A DNA stretch of 64,000 nucleotides from NCBI GenBank assembly GCA_016165875.1, contig JABBOT010000080.1, positions 46,396,032 through 46,460,031 on the forward strand, written 5' to 3'. How positions within the stretch are numbered: position 1 is the stretch's first letter; each line of letters begins with the position of its first letter. Source of the DNA: Acanthopleura granulata. Its lineage: Eukaryota > Mollusca > Polyplacophora > Chitonida > Chitonidae. Position numbers and translations under genes: made by a program. The notes below the pieces were generated by a model. That model did no database searches and had not been told where the DNA came from. It saw only the letters and a program-made list of their open reading frames with translations. Of the stretch, positions 23,643 to 34,899 are shown piece after piece.

Positions 23643-24344
23643 ATGGGGACCGCAGATTTTCCAACACCGGTGACTTTTCTGCCTACAACAGGAAGACTAT
23701 GCATGCCGTGGGTCCAGTGGAGGCGCCTGTTCGAAAACTACGTGTTCGCTGCTGGTCTACAAGACGCATCAGCGGAACACAAACGAGTTATACTGCTACA
23801 CTGTATAGGAGCCGAGGGGCAGTGGGTATTTTACACCCTTGCGGAGGTTAACCCCGACGAGAACGACGCCTACATTCCAGCCCTGGCGACTTTACAAAAT
23901 AGGTTTCAACCTGTTGTCAACGTCGCTGTTGACCGCCATCGTTTCCGTCTGAGAGGTGAATTTGGTAACATAGGAAATGAGATGATACGCGATCAACTGG
24001 TGGAGAAAAGTACGTGCGCTCATACCAGGGAAGGTCTTCTCAAATAGCCTGGCCTTACACTTAATAGCGCTATTGAGCTCGCACGTCGTGTTGAAACTGC
24101 TATCAAAGTGGCACAGACCTTCGGAGCGGATTCAAGATCGCCAAATTCTGTTAAAAATGTCAAAGCCCAGCCCCGTCCCGCTGGAAAGAAACAAAGGAAA
24201 CGTGGACAATCAGGGCAGAAGAAAAAACAATGCTACAGATGGGGGTCTTCTAGCCATCTTGTCAATGATAAAGACTGTCCAGCCAAAGGTAACAGGTCTT
24301 ATTTGTCAGAAAATCGGACATTACCCTGCAGTCTATCAAAGTAA
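23643..24344 (+). pseudogene. gag remnant, copy B
   Basis: Same layout as copy A. The TGA at codon 125 of copy A is TGC here, so the first frame runs to TAG at 24,045-24,047. A frameshift separates it from the C-terminal part, which has the same defective CYRWGS zinc knuckle. Confidence 0.8.
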
Positions 24345-24434
24345 AACAGCACACGTTGTACAAGAAATTGACTGTGACGACAGCCCGTTCGATGTGTTAG
24401 ACGTGCAGAAAATAGCAGCTGTCAAAAAATATTT

Positions 24435-27362
24435 TGTGTGACATACAAGTAAATAATGTCCGTAAGACTGTGGTAGTTGAATCTGCTTCTGATTGTTCAT
24501 TGATGAATAAAAAACTCTACGCAAAGTGCTTTCGGCATGATGCTTTAAAACCATGCAAAGAACCAGTCAGATCCTACACCTGAGATAACATTAAAATTGT
24601 TGGATGTTTTGAATGTAATGCTGAGCGCAAGGAAAATGCGCTACTGCTGTCTGATATGTTGTTAAACAAGGTTCTACACTCCTGGGTAAAGATTTAATTC
24701 AATTAATTGCTGCTCATAATCTCACGCCCACACAAACCACGCCTACTCATTCAGCTGATCAAAGCATAGAAAGTAGGTCAAGTAACACTTACTGCAGACA
24801 CTGTCACTAACAAAATTCCCTCTGCCACAAACTGTACAATACCGTCTGAATTTCCAGAAGTGTTTACAGATGGTCTAGGTCTGATTTCAGGATACAAACA
24901 CAAAATACGTTTGAAACCAAACACGACTCCTGTACAACAAAAGTTGCGACCACTTCCATTCGCCGTTAGAGCTGAGGTAGATAAAGAATTAAAACGTCTT
25001 GAACAGGAGGATGTTATTGAGCGCATAGAGGATTCCGAATGGGTCTGGCCGATATTCGTGGCGTGGAAGAAAAATGATGCAACACGCATGTATGTCGACT
25101 TGCGGAAATTAAATGAGTCGCCAGTGGTTGAAAAATACTCAGTACCGAATATCGATGAGTTACTCAGCGGGTTACATGGGGCAAAAGTCTTCTCAAAGCT
25201 TAATGTCAGGGCAGATTGTCACCAACTAGTTGAAGAAAGTCGTGATCTGACCACCTTCATTACACATGAGGAATTGTTAAGATACAAGCGTGTCTGTTTT
25301 GGACTGGCATCCACGCCAGCGTGCTTTTAGAGGCCTCGTAATTCGGTTTGAGGTAATTTACCTGGACCCTTCTGTTACATTGATGACATTTTTGTGTGCG
25401 ATAAAGCTCAAGCTGATCATGATGGAAATTTACGCAAAACACTCAAGTGATTGTCTGATGCGGGTTGAACACGAAATGTAGTGTGTGCATGTGCAAGGTC
25501 ATGTTGGGGATGGTGAAGGTATGCCCTGCGAATTCAGACCAAGTTCGTTCAGTCTTAGGTCTGGCGTCGTTTTACGCAAAGGTTGTTCGCCAATTTGCTA
25601 CATTGGTGCAAACGATCAGAGATACACAAGCTACAGTTCCATTTAATTGGACAGCCAAAGCTAACCAAGCTTTTGTCGATATCAAGGAGGCTATCATAAG
25701 TAGCCCTGTCCTCTCCTTATTTCATCCCAATGGTGAAACGATCGTGGCAAGTCATGCGTCCGGTTACGGTATCGTTGCGATCATGACTCAAATAAATGTC
25801 CATGGTGATGAAGTTACGGTAGCGTGCGCTTCACGTAAATTAAACGATGCTGAAAAACGTTACTCAGTAGGAGAACGCGAGGCTTTAGCTAGTGTTTGGA
25901 CTGTAGAAAGGTGGCGTACCTACCTGTGTGGTAGCAAGTTCACACTGAGAACTGACCACCAAGCCCTGGTTACACTCTTGTCAACATCAGGCTCGGGTCA
26001 TAGACCTATGCGGGATAGCTAGATGGAACGCCAGGCTGTTGTATTTCAATTACACAGAGCAATACAAACCCGGTGCTCAAAACAAAGTAGCCGATGCTTT
26101 GTCTCGTTTACCTGCCGAAATGAATGATAGTTGCAGTACCAAGAATGATAGCGAAGTCGATCGTGTCTGTGAAATACTCTTCCAAGACACCATTATCACG
26201 AAAGCTGAATTTATTGAAGCTACAGCTGTAGACAAGTCTTGCAGTCTAGTTAAAGGCTGTATCGAAAATGGATGGCCGAGCATAGCAAAATTCTGATATA
26301 CAATGAGTTGTCCGTGATTGATAGCGTGGTATACCGAAACGAGCGCGTTGTGGTACCCAAATCTCTAACCGCCAGAGTTACTGGACTAGGTCATTCCGAA
26401 CACCAAGGAGTTGTGCGCACAAAACAGCGTTTACGTCAGTTGTTTTGGTGGCCTAAGATGGACATACAAGCCCGCGATGCTGTCAGAAATTGTTCCGTTT
26501 GTCAGATGAATTACAAAACTAGCATTTGTCACAACAGTCAAATGTAACCTGTGCCATTACCGACTAGCCCTTGGTTAAAACTAGGGATAGACATCGTAGG
26601 ACCATACCATTCTCAAGAGAATACGTTTGCCATTACATTGATAGATTATTACAGTAAATGGCCAGAACTTTGCTTTACACAAAGTACAACACCATGAAAT
26701 TGTTACCGACCACAGACCACAGTTTGATTCGTGTGTTTGGCTTTTTAAAGATAGAAACATCATACACACTCATTCTGCCATTTATCATCCCGAAGGAAAT
26801 CGAGAAATTGAACGCTTTAATAAAGTTCTCAGTGAATATGTTCAAACTGCTAAGATTCTAGGGCGACCAGTCAAAGTCTAAAAGGCTTTTTAGCGGTGTA
26901 CAGATGCACATCCCATCTCAAAACTGGAGCTGAACCTTCTGTTTTACTCCATGGTCGTCACATGAAAACTAAGTTAGACATTGTCCATGCTACTAAGTCT
27001 TCTGTTTTTAACGAAAAGAGGATGGTGCGCAAACGCGTGGAATCCAAACAAGAAAAGGCACTACATACATCAACAAACGCAAAAGTGCAAAATCACAAAC
27101 CTTCAAACCAGGTGATTTAGTTAGATTGAAAAGAACTGGACATGTTCTAAAGGGTGAAAGTAAATTTTCCATTCCCATACAGATAACTATGAGCGTTGGA
27201 CCAAACACTTACGTAACTGCTGATGGAAAAACATGGAATGTTCAGAGATTAGCTACGTTTACAGGTTTTTCAATTCCTTCTACAAATCAAAATGTCAGTC
27301 ATCTTGATTTTTTTGAATCTGATGTAACTAACTGTAACTTTTGTGAATCAGGCAGTAACTAA
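24435..27362 (+). pseudogene. pol remnant (PR-RT-RNase H-IN), copy B
   Basis: Same frame breaks as copy A in most places. It keeps two residues lost in A in the reverse transcriptase (DCHQLVEESRDL at 25,216-25,251), and the YIDD box at 25,376-25,387. It has lost the first RNase H catalytic Asp: VASHASGYG, codon CAT at 25,753-25,755, where A has GAT. The integrase zinc-binding and core motifs are present, but a frameshift near 27,050 breaks the C-terminal tail that is continuous in A. Confidence 0.85.
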
Positions 27363-27625
27363 CTGTAATTGGCCAAGACGGACCAGAAATCAGCCTGTAT
27401 GGATGCGAGTATATGTCAGATATTGAGAATATTTCCCCTTTCAGTTGTTCAGCATTGTAACAAGAAAGTTTATATGCCTTTGATTGTTTTTAAGAAGTAG
27501 CGTTTGAAAAAAGGCAACATTGTCTGAGTTCTGTTGATTATGACTACACTATGTGCTCTCTCTTATATCAGCCTTAAGGACAATTACAATTATTGTCCCT
27601 TGTTTTATAAAGGAAACTCTTTTGT

Positions 27626-27638
27626 AGAGAGGGGAAAA
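27626..27638 (+). other. Polypurine tract, copy B
   Basis: AGAGAGGGGAAAA immediately before the 3' LTR. Confidence 0.75.
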
Positions 27639-27808
27639 TGAATATACAATGTACTCGTTGTAAATGTACCAGTGAGTAAGGTACGAGTGAGGGTCTCCGC
27701 CATGCTTGGCAACAATGATAGATGTACACGTAGATTTGTACTGATAACCAGAATACATCTTGCCTCATCTGCACCCTCTATATGTTTGTCATTTTCTGAA
27801 ATACTACA
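27639..27808 (+). repeat. 3' LTR, copy B
   Basis: 170 bp. Identical to the copy A 3' LTR except for a 6-bp deletion after TGAA. Confidence 0.9.
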
Positions 27809-27967
27809 CACTTTGATTCGTTGAAAGATTAGATTATGTTCTAAACAAAACAACCCAGCGTCCACCGTTGACACATTACAGATATAACTTATCTAAAATA
27901 AACTCCTCTGGCGAGTCTACGAACGCCTGCTGCTTACATAAAGCCCATAACCGAGCCCCGATATTTT

Positions 27968-28047
27968 CTTGATATCGACATTACCTTGAAATCGACACAC
28001 TCTTGAAATCGACGTTTTCTTAAAATTGACATTTCCTTGACATCGAC
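27968..28047 (+). repeat. 17-bp minisatellite, unit B
   Basis: Identical to 10,472-10,551, five copies. Confidence 0.85.
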
Positions 28048-28906
28048 CCATAAACGTATATGAAATAGGCTTTGATAGGCCGAGGGTCGCCCACGAGTTT
28101 CACCATACTCGTGTCGCCGGTCTCCAAGGGCGACAGGCAGAACGAGATGTCCTCATCCGGCTTCCATACTGAGCGACTGGTTCTGCCTGCTGACTGCTGT
28201 GTACCCCTCAGTAAAGTTACCTTTTCTCTGCTACATTTGTCTCCCCACAGTCGCTATACCTACAATGCCTACCGGCTGTTTTTTTCTGCTACCCTCCGGC
28301 TATTTGTTATCGTAGGTTTGTTCCCTTTGGCCAATCGGAAAATCAGCTACCATTGTGGAAGTAAGCGAGACGCAGTTTGCAGTCTATAAAACAGACGTTC
28401 CCCTCTCAAACAGCACTCCAGCCTCTCGTGGACGATTAATACCAACAGCCTTTGCTTACAACTCCAGGATCGAAAGACGTAATTTTATAAGCTGGCCATA
28501 TTTCATAATTCATTATAATGTACCAAACATCTAGGTTTGCCACAATTAATTTCAAAGCATAGATTGGGTGTTTGCAGACCACATCCTTGGGAATAGCCGA
28601 AATCATGGTTTTCATGATTAAGCATTTCAATTAATTGTCACTAGTATTATTTAAACTATGCGGTTCAAAGTTCCTTTATCTGACCAATGGGGGTGCACCA
28701 AGACCACCAAATCATTCGGGCCGTTAGCATAATGTGCATCGATCTCAAACACGGTTCAGGTAAAAATCTCGAAAAAACATTTGCTAATAAAGTTTTCGAT
28801 ACAGCACCAATAAGCCTTTCCACCCTGTGTCAGTGTTTGCATCCGCCCAATTTGAAACTAGTACCGACCAAAAGAAATGTTTAAGGCTTGCTCTATCAAA
28901 TGATAC

Positions 28907-28914
28907 TATAAAAG
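28907..28914 (+). promoter_or_regulatory. TATA box of the intact peptide gene
   Basis: TATAAAAG; transcription would start near 28,935-28,940, giving a 5' UTR of about 100 nt. A pyrimidine tract ending CACAG (29,030) just before the ATG resembles an acceptor, so a 5' UTR intron with a distant first exon is the alternative. Confidence 0.6.
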
Positions 28915-29037
28915 GGAAAAGACACCAAGCCAAAAACATTTTTTAAAAAGCACTGTTAACGATAGCAGAAACCATCTTTTGGCACCATGTCATTATTGTG
29001 TTCTTCCTTCTGTCCGATATCCTCACAGCTCATCACC

Positions 29038-29942
29038 ATGAAGACAGCCGTCGTTCTCATCTTGGCATGCGCACTGCTCATGGTCAGCCACGTCACCGTA
29101 GAGGCCGGTAAGCTGAAGAGCCAGCTTCGTCTGCGGAAGAGAGAAGCTGAAACATTCATGAACGATGCTCCTCATAACATCCAAAAGAGAGAAAACGGTA
29201 AGGAACGGATTTACTCACTCATGGCTCTTTGGTTTCCACATGTTTTCCTCATGCACCTTATTACTCGACTCTACACAAACGTGTTTACATTTCCGCTATG
29301 GTGCACCTTATTTCAGTATTTTGTTCACGTGTTCATTTGAACATTTGTCGACCAGTTTAGATATATCGACGAATTATCGTTGTTCCTTTCTACAAATTTA
29401 CTTCCTTTACTTTATTTCATGCAATTGTTCTACCAGTCTGTTTTGTGTTTTTCTCTTTTAAAACTGCTTTCCTACCTATAACATGTCATAACATTGCAGC
29501 ATTTCGTAAAAGAATTGTGTGCAAAACCTGGGATACTGTATTGAATACGATTTAGCACCTTCATATGCACTTTCCCTTTATATATTAGCGATCATTGTAT
29601 TTCCACGGGATGTTATCTTTTTCTATTCATTCAATACCAATAAACCATCCATTATGATTGTCACTTTATGTTTTTTTATCAACATCCCGTTGTGGATGTC
29701 TCATAAAGTTGTATTCTTTTGTCTTTTCAGCTCAGAAGGCGAAGAGGAAGAGGCCTATGAGGATTAGGCCAAGACCGGAAGTTAACATAGACAGGCGCCA
29801 TATTGCAACTCCGAAAACAAGAAAACAGGGCAGAAGACATCAGTTTCTACGACTAGTTTACCACATCCGATTATTTCTTAGAAAGTTCCGTTTCAAGTTA
29901 AGATCCTTCTATCTTAAACATCTCAGTCGTTTCCTTGCTTAA
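29038..29942 (+). CDS. Secreted cationic-peptide precursor, copy 4 (intact, two exons)
   Basis: Exon 1 is 29,038-29,197 and exon 2 is 29,731-29,942; the 533-bp intron has donor G|GTAAGG and acceptor TTTTCAG. Both junctions are phase 1 and together restore one alanine codon, giving 123 residues. Residues 1-23 are a signal peptide (hydrophobic core VVLILACALLMV, cut after VEA). Residues 24-51 are a propeptide with processing sites RKR35 and KR51. Residues 52-123 are very basic (24 K/R, 3 acidic, no cysteine): first an Arg/Pro-rich part with RPMRIRPRP, then RR76 and RR89, then a 34-residue tail with no acidic residue and alternating basic and aromatic/aliphatic residues (RLFLRKFRFKLR). This is the layout of a host-defence or membrane-active peptide precursor; a neuropeptide precursor is the alternative. 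No family recognised. The ATG at 28,987 is in frame but missing in copy 3, so 29,038 is preferred. Confidence 0.75.
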
Positions 29943-29975
29943 AAAACATTAATGACACTGTAAAACGCAGAACCC

Positions 29976-29981
29976 AATAAA
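29976..29981 (+). terminator. Polyadenylation signal of the intact peptide gene
   Basis: AATAAA 33 bases after the stop codon, followed by a T-rich region from about 30,007. Confidence 0.7.
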
Positions 29982-29989
29982 GACATTTC

Positions 29990-30909
29990 CAATTGTCTAT
30001 TTACAGCTTTATGTTGTCTTTTTAATACCTTTAACTTTGTTCTTATGTGATATGTTCTATTGAGGACTGATAAACGTTTGAACTCTACTGTCATTACTGC
30101 ATCTCAACGCGGCTGATGTCCACTGACGAAAAGTTGATACTTTATCATATTTTTCGGGAATACAGAAACTGGATCATGTGTATAACGGTGGCTTTATGGC
30201 CATATTTGGAGGATCAAGGGAAAAACCAGATATTTGGGAGTTCGACTTTACACAGAAGTGACTGAAATATGTCTCTTAGAAAAAACGGGAAGCACATTTT
30301 CTCAGCCGTTCTATTAGACAAGTGCTGAAAAACTGAGAAGTTTTTAACCGCGTCGCTGCGCATTAAACAACAAAGCTCAATAAGCCTATTAAACATACTG
30401 TAGCATTTTGTATTCGGTAGTAGAATACTGGCCTGGTGTACAAGCATTTTCCTGGAAGAAGTCTAAAACACTGGCCAAAGCAATCCGTTAAAATAACGAT
30501 AGAATAACGATGGGATCGAATTTCAGACAGTTACTGGTAAAATATCAATTGTGCCCCTGTCAGCAAGTATCGTAGATTTGATCGATGATCCTGGACGCAC
30601 TCACCGGCACTAAGCGAACTATGCAAATCACAGTTTACCCCCTAAACCAGTAAAGCATAATCCAAAGTATAATTAACAAACATCAGTTTCATTATTAAAT
30701 TTAGCATCACTGTCTCTAAAAATATATATTTTCTTAGCGAGAGATAGCTACATGAAAGTAGAAGTATCTAGCACGAAGTCCACAAGTTTTACCTTGAAAG
30801 GTCTACATTCGTACTATGTCATAAAGCAAGAAAGGGTATGAAGTATCTCAGTTACACTTTTATTGCAGCTGTTCATGCAGTGATGATATAAAATGTGCAC
30901 CATGCTTAC
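29990..30909. other. 3' flank of peptide gene copy 4, non-coding
   Basis: Counterpart of 12,500-13,425; no supported gene. Confidence 0.5.
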
Positions 30910-31036
30910 ACTCTCCCCAGCCCCGACATCCGTGTGCTCTTCATAAGCGACGAAGAGAGCTTCCAAGGCGACAATCGTGAGATCCATTGTCAAAACAAAT
31001 GTAAAAACACCAGTTTGCAAAGTGACTAAAAAGAAT
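30910..31036 (-). CDS. Candidate internal exon of a membrane protein, unit B copy
   Basis: Same 127-nt open segment, acceptor (CTTTACCTTTAG) and donor as 13,426-13,552. Two replacement changes (Cys to Phe, Gly to Asp). Unknown gene, possibly relic. Confidence 0.3.
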
Positions 31037-31039
31037 CTA

Positions 31040-33335
31040 AAGGTAAAGCGTAAGAGAGACTGCATGTATAATAGCATATATATAGTACATGGATTTTTTG
31101 GGGGGTTAAATTTGCTCCTTTATAAGGATATGACTATAACAATTAAATAAAGATTATATTGTTAGCATATTTGTCCACGGCAACAATGACCCACTGTGTA
31201 AAGGAATCTCTCAAAACTTGTTAAGCCGTAGACATAGGAAGAATGCCTTTAAGTTGGAATATAAATACAACTTATTTTGAACAAGCTGGATCTAGAATTA
31301 AGTACTGGAGCATCTATTTTCTCTCGTTTCAACCACTTTTAGGAATGCTTTCACGGGATCAAAGAACCTTTCTTTCTTTTTTGGCAAAGATATTCTTTAG
31401 TAGGCGAACCATCCAAGTCGTTGTCGATGACCGTCTACAGCCCGGACTGTTAACCGGTAACACAGTATCCACAGTCAGATTTCTAAAGACATTGCATTAC
31501 TATTGTCAGTAATAGTGTCACCTGTCACCAAGTGTTTACATTTGTCTGTGGTAAAAATAGAGGGTCCCCAGTCACAACTGAAACCACCGGAGGAATAGTA
31601 CCCAGTGTATTATACTTGTGGAAACTATCATTATACGAAGAAAAGACTAGAATTATCCGAATTATTTAATTGCTTCTTTAGTGTTAAACTTTCAGATATA
31701 ATTAAAGCTGTTATTACAAATACATTAAAATCCCAGCTCCTATACCTATTATACCCACTCAAAATCTCTCTGAATAAACCGGCAAGAGTTAATTCCCTTC
31801 AAACTTTTCCCAAATGTGAAAACACATCCTCACATCATAAATTAACACTGCTGAAATGCGGTGACCTTCACATCATACAACGGATATCGGAGAAAACATA
31901 TATAACTTTGATCATGAGATTCTGCCTTCTGTACCATAATAACCAAAGATTTATTGTCAAACCCAAATGTTAGAGTTGTGTGTTTATGGGCTTTTCAAAA
32001 AGCAGCACAGTATCATACGTTTCCTGGAAATGTAACAGGTTATAATTAAGCCAGATGTGAGAAGGATGGCAGCAGAAGAGACAACATTTTCTTTGCGAAA
32101 CTGACTTTCCTACACCGCACTACAATTGTTACTCTTAAAAGAACCGTCGACATTTTGAATATAAGTGTCCGACATTCGTACATATAATTAGTAAACTATA
32201 AAAGGGCCATAAAGTCCAGAATAGCAGGACCCAATTCCAAACAACCTAAAACACCAGTTCGAAAACGAAAATGTAAGAAATAATACATGAATTGCAAATA
32301 AAGTTGCCAACATGTAAGACAAAAGCAGTGTTTTTTTTCCATGTAGACAAACAGTTGACATTCTATGGACATGACACCCACTTCAGATGTCAAACAAGTA
32401 GCCCGCGAATAGCTTACAGGTTGTATATAAATGTGATCTCCACATTACGGCATATGGTCTGCACATTACAACATATGATCTGCACAGTACGACATATGGC
32501 CTCCATATTCGATCAAGTTAGGGAAACATAGAGCGTTTTCTTTGAGAAACCGCACTCTTGATTTACATATTTCTTTGATTGGTGTTTTATGCCGAACTCC
32601 CGGGGATTTAACTGATTCGACGGTGATCAGCATTACGGTGGGAGGAAACCGGGCAAAGAAAAGCACTCTTATTAAACTCCCGCCTATAGGAGTTGGTGGA
32701 CAAATGCTGTAGGTGCGTACTTAACAATAATACAGAACGATACAAGTAGCTACTCAAGCCGATTATTCTGATTTTTACATGACTCAGAATGGAACCCGTA
32801 GGGTGACTGTCCAAATGATACATCCGGAATTATATTTCATTAACAAGTGCAAGTCGTAAATTATTATCAGACGTGATAAACCCTAAGTTTCGCCAGTCGG
32901 TAGGCAGTAAAGCATAGATAGTATTGTTTTGTGAATGGAAGTAGAAGTATCTAGCACGTCGTATGTTATAAGTCTTAGCATAAGGCTTGAGTCTTAGCTT
33001 AGTGAAATAGGGTTCCAATATATAGAGTTTTATAGTTGTTTAAAGATAAGAACAGGCTCATATCACGCCACTTTGAGATAAGAAATGTAGTGTTGATTTT
33101 GACGACGTTGAGTATCATGTCTTCAGTATCAATATACTGGCCTTGTAACATTTGTTAGATCTGTGTGCAGGAGTAAGATTTCAATCCTCGTCACAAATTA
33201 CAACTACAAAAGCTAGTATGCCAAGGATCTTCCAACAAGCGTATTCGCTCTAAATTTCTTAATTTTCGCAATAAATATAATTGTTTTGTGTGTAAATTTG
33301 GAGTTCTCAGAACCTATAATAGTGACCTGCTTCAT
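31040..33335. other. Non-coding stretch, end of unit B
   Basis: Counterpart of 13,560-15,830. Includes the decayed second membrane-exon copy near 32,170-32,270 (minus strand). Similarity to unit A drops from about 32,720. Confidence 0.5.
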
Positions 33336-33339
33336 AATT

Positions 33340-33960
33340 GACCCATCGACGGCGGAGTTAATCGCTCCGACAGGCGAGTGAACCACAACCACACAAAACC
33401 ACGGAGATAATTTTCGTCAGCTTTGACGGCGACTAGGTATTCCAGAACTGAGCCATATAGCTTTTGTCCCTCGAGGGACAATGACCGTCAAGGGATTTTA
33501 TTTGAAAAAATGCCAGATTATCAAGCCTGTCATATGAAAATATCATTCATGCTTACCCTAACGTGCAACTAAGCCACTGTTCAGTTACCTTTCGAAACAT
33601 ATTTCTTTCCTGGTTGTGTTATATAATCATAACAGATTGTGCCTACTAAGAGCATACTATTTAACTCAATCATAACTCTTTCATTTATTTTCTGATATGC
33701 AAGAATATTATCCGTATATTTTCGTATATTTTCTAAAAGCTTTCGATATTCTTATATATTAGGATGTTTATTTTAATATTTTGTCATGGTTTTCGGACTT
33801 TTCAAATTTTACTGATTATTGCATGTGTCATAATTGGAACGGGTTAGTGTTGCCTGACGGACCATATGCCCGCCCTGACGGAAGTGTTTTTTATCGCGCT
33901 TCATCATTGGCTAGAGATAAATTGCCAACCAGTCAGTTGTATCATAGAGATAGAATATGA
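33340..33960. repeat. Old dispersed segment, copy 2
   Basis: Homologous to 15,830-16,275 and, over a longer span, to 45,785-46,980. The last part (33,840-33,960: TTAGTGTTGCCTGACGGAC, TCATTGGCTAGAGATAAAT) matches 46,850-46,940 but is absent from unit A. Confidence 0.65.
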
Positions 33961-33968
33961 GTTGTGTA

Positions 33969-34400
33969 TAGCGTGGCCGAGAGGTACTTTGTCTTTTTCA
34001 TATGGAATGGAGGTGCAGCGCCTCAATACACGGTTAAGAGGGGCTCCTTTCTTTAGTCTAGTGAGGTGCAGCTTCTCACTACATAATAAGTAAGAACTCC
34101 TTCCTTTTATGTATTGAGTAGTTCCTCATCACATAATAAGTAAGATTTCCTTCCTTTTATGTAGTGGGATGCAGATGGGGATGTTCTGGAATAAAAATTG
34201 TTGTGGAATTGTGTGTTGTGGTGGTGAAAAGATTTGGAAAAAATAAAATTGAAGGTATTGTTGAATGGGTGCGGTGTATACTACATAATAAGGTAGAAGT
34301 TATGAATTGACGGGATGAATGGAAGGGAATCCCCTATCCTTGTAAAAAGAAAATTTTGAGAATCCTGGGCTGGGCTTACCTGGCCTAGGGCGTGACCTTG
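33969..34400. repeat. Left terminal inverted repeat
   Basis: Matches the reverse complement of 41,000-41,436 at roughly 75%. Shared blocks are TTTTTCATATGGAA, GAGGTGCAGCGCCTCA, CTACATAATAAGTAAG, TTCCTTCCTTTTATG, AAGGTAGAAGTTATGAAT and GGGCTTACCTG. Holds two adjacent 44-bp hairpin units (CACTACATAA...TTATGTATTG). Confidence 0.8.
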
Positions 34401-34660
34401 TTTGATGGTTGATAGCGTAAGTTTGTTTTTTGTTGTTTTTTTTGTGACTCAGAGGTTAGAGAGATAATTGATGTTGGTCTGATTGATGATTTATTTTCAC
34501 GATCTGTTATTGGTGCTGATTCACGGTCTTTCAAACCCCATAAATCTTGTATCTTAAGCCTATCTCGCCTAATAGAAGAAAACAAAAACTCCAACCGGAG
34601 GCCGAACAAAGTATGTATGTCCGTCATCTAGCAGGCGCACAACTATATATCCATGTCTCT

Positions 34661-34784
34661 CGCTGGGTATCAGTGAACAAGCATGAATGAAGAACAGCGT
34701 GTGTAAATGTAGATAGTGACGCGGCGCGTATCATTCTTGCAACAAGTGTATACATATCTCTGGCCGTGACGAATGAAAGCCGTC
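34661..34784. repeat. Inner inverted repeat, left arm
   Basis: Matches the reverse complement of 38,710-38,858: GGTATCAGTGAACA, CATGAATGAA, GTGTGTAAATGTAGA, TGTATACATA and GAATGAAAGCCGTC. A second, diverged copy of the module follows at 34,800-34,885. Confidence 0.65.
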
Positions 34785-34899
34785 AATGTCTGAAGGCGTG
34801 AGTAAAAATAGAGTGACGCGTAGGCTGCCATGTACGTCAGTAGACCATCAGTTCACTGGTAAAAATGTATACATATCTCTGGATGCTATTTTAAGGCGT

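Larger units (their letters stand above)
23418..27808 (+). mobile_element. Ty3/Gypsy LTR retrotransposon, copy B (defective)
   Basis: Tandem copy of 5,922-10,312 with the same flanks, so it was duplicated with the unit and was not a separate insertion. It differs from copy A by a few percent, far less than its two LTRs differ from each other. Same domain order; decay is partly different (see gag and pol). Confidence 0.9.
17491..33765. repeat. Tandem segmental duplication, unit B
   Basis: Second copy of the 17.5-kb unit. It carries peptide gene copies 3 and 4 and the second retrotransposon copy. It is the better preserved unit for the peptide gene (copy 4 intact) and keeps bases lost from unit A in the reverse transcriptase. 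At about 32,942 it carries an extra ~23-bp piece identical in motif to a sequence near 3,880, suggesting local template switching or conversion. Confidence 0.95.
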
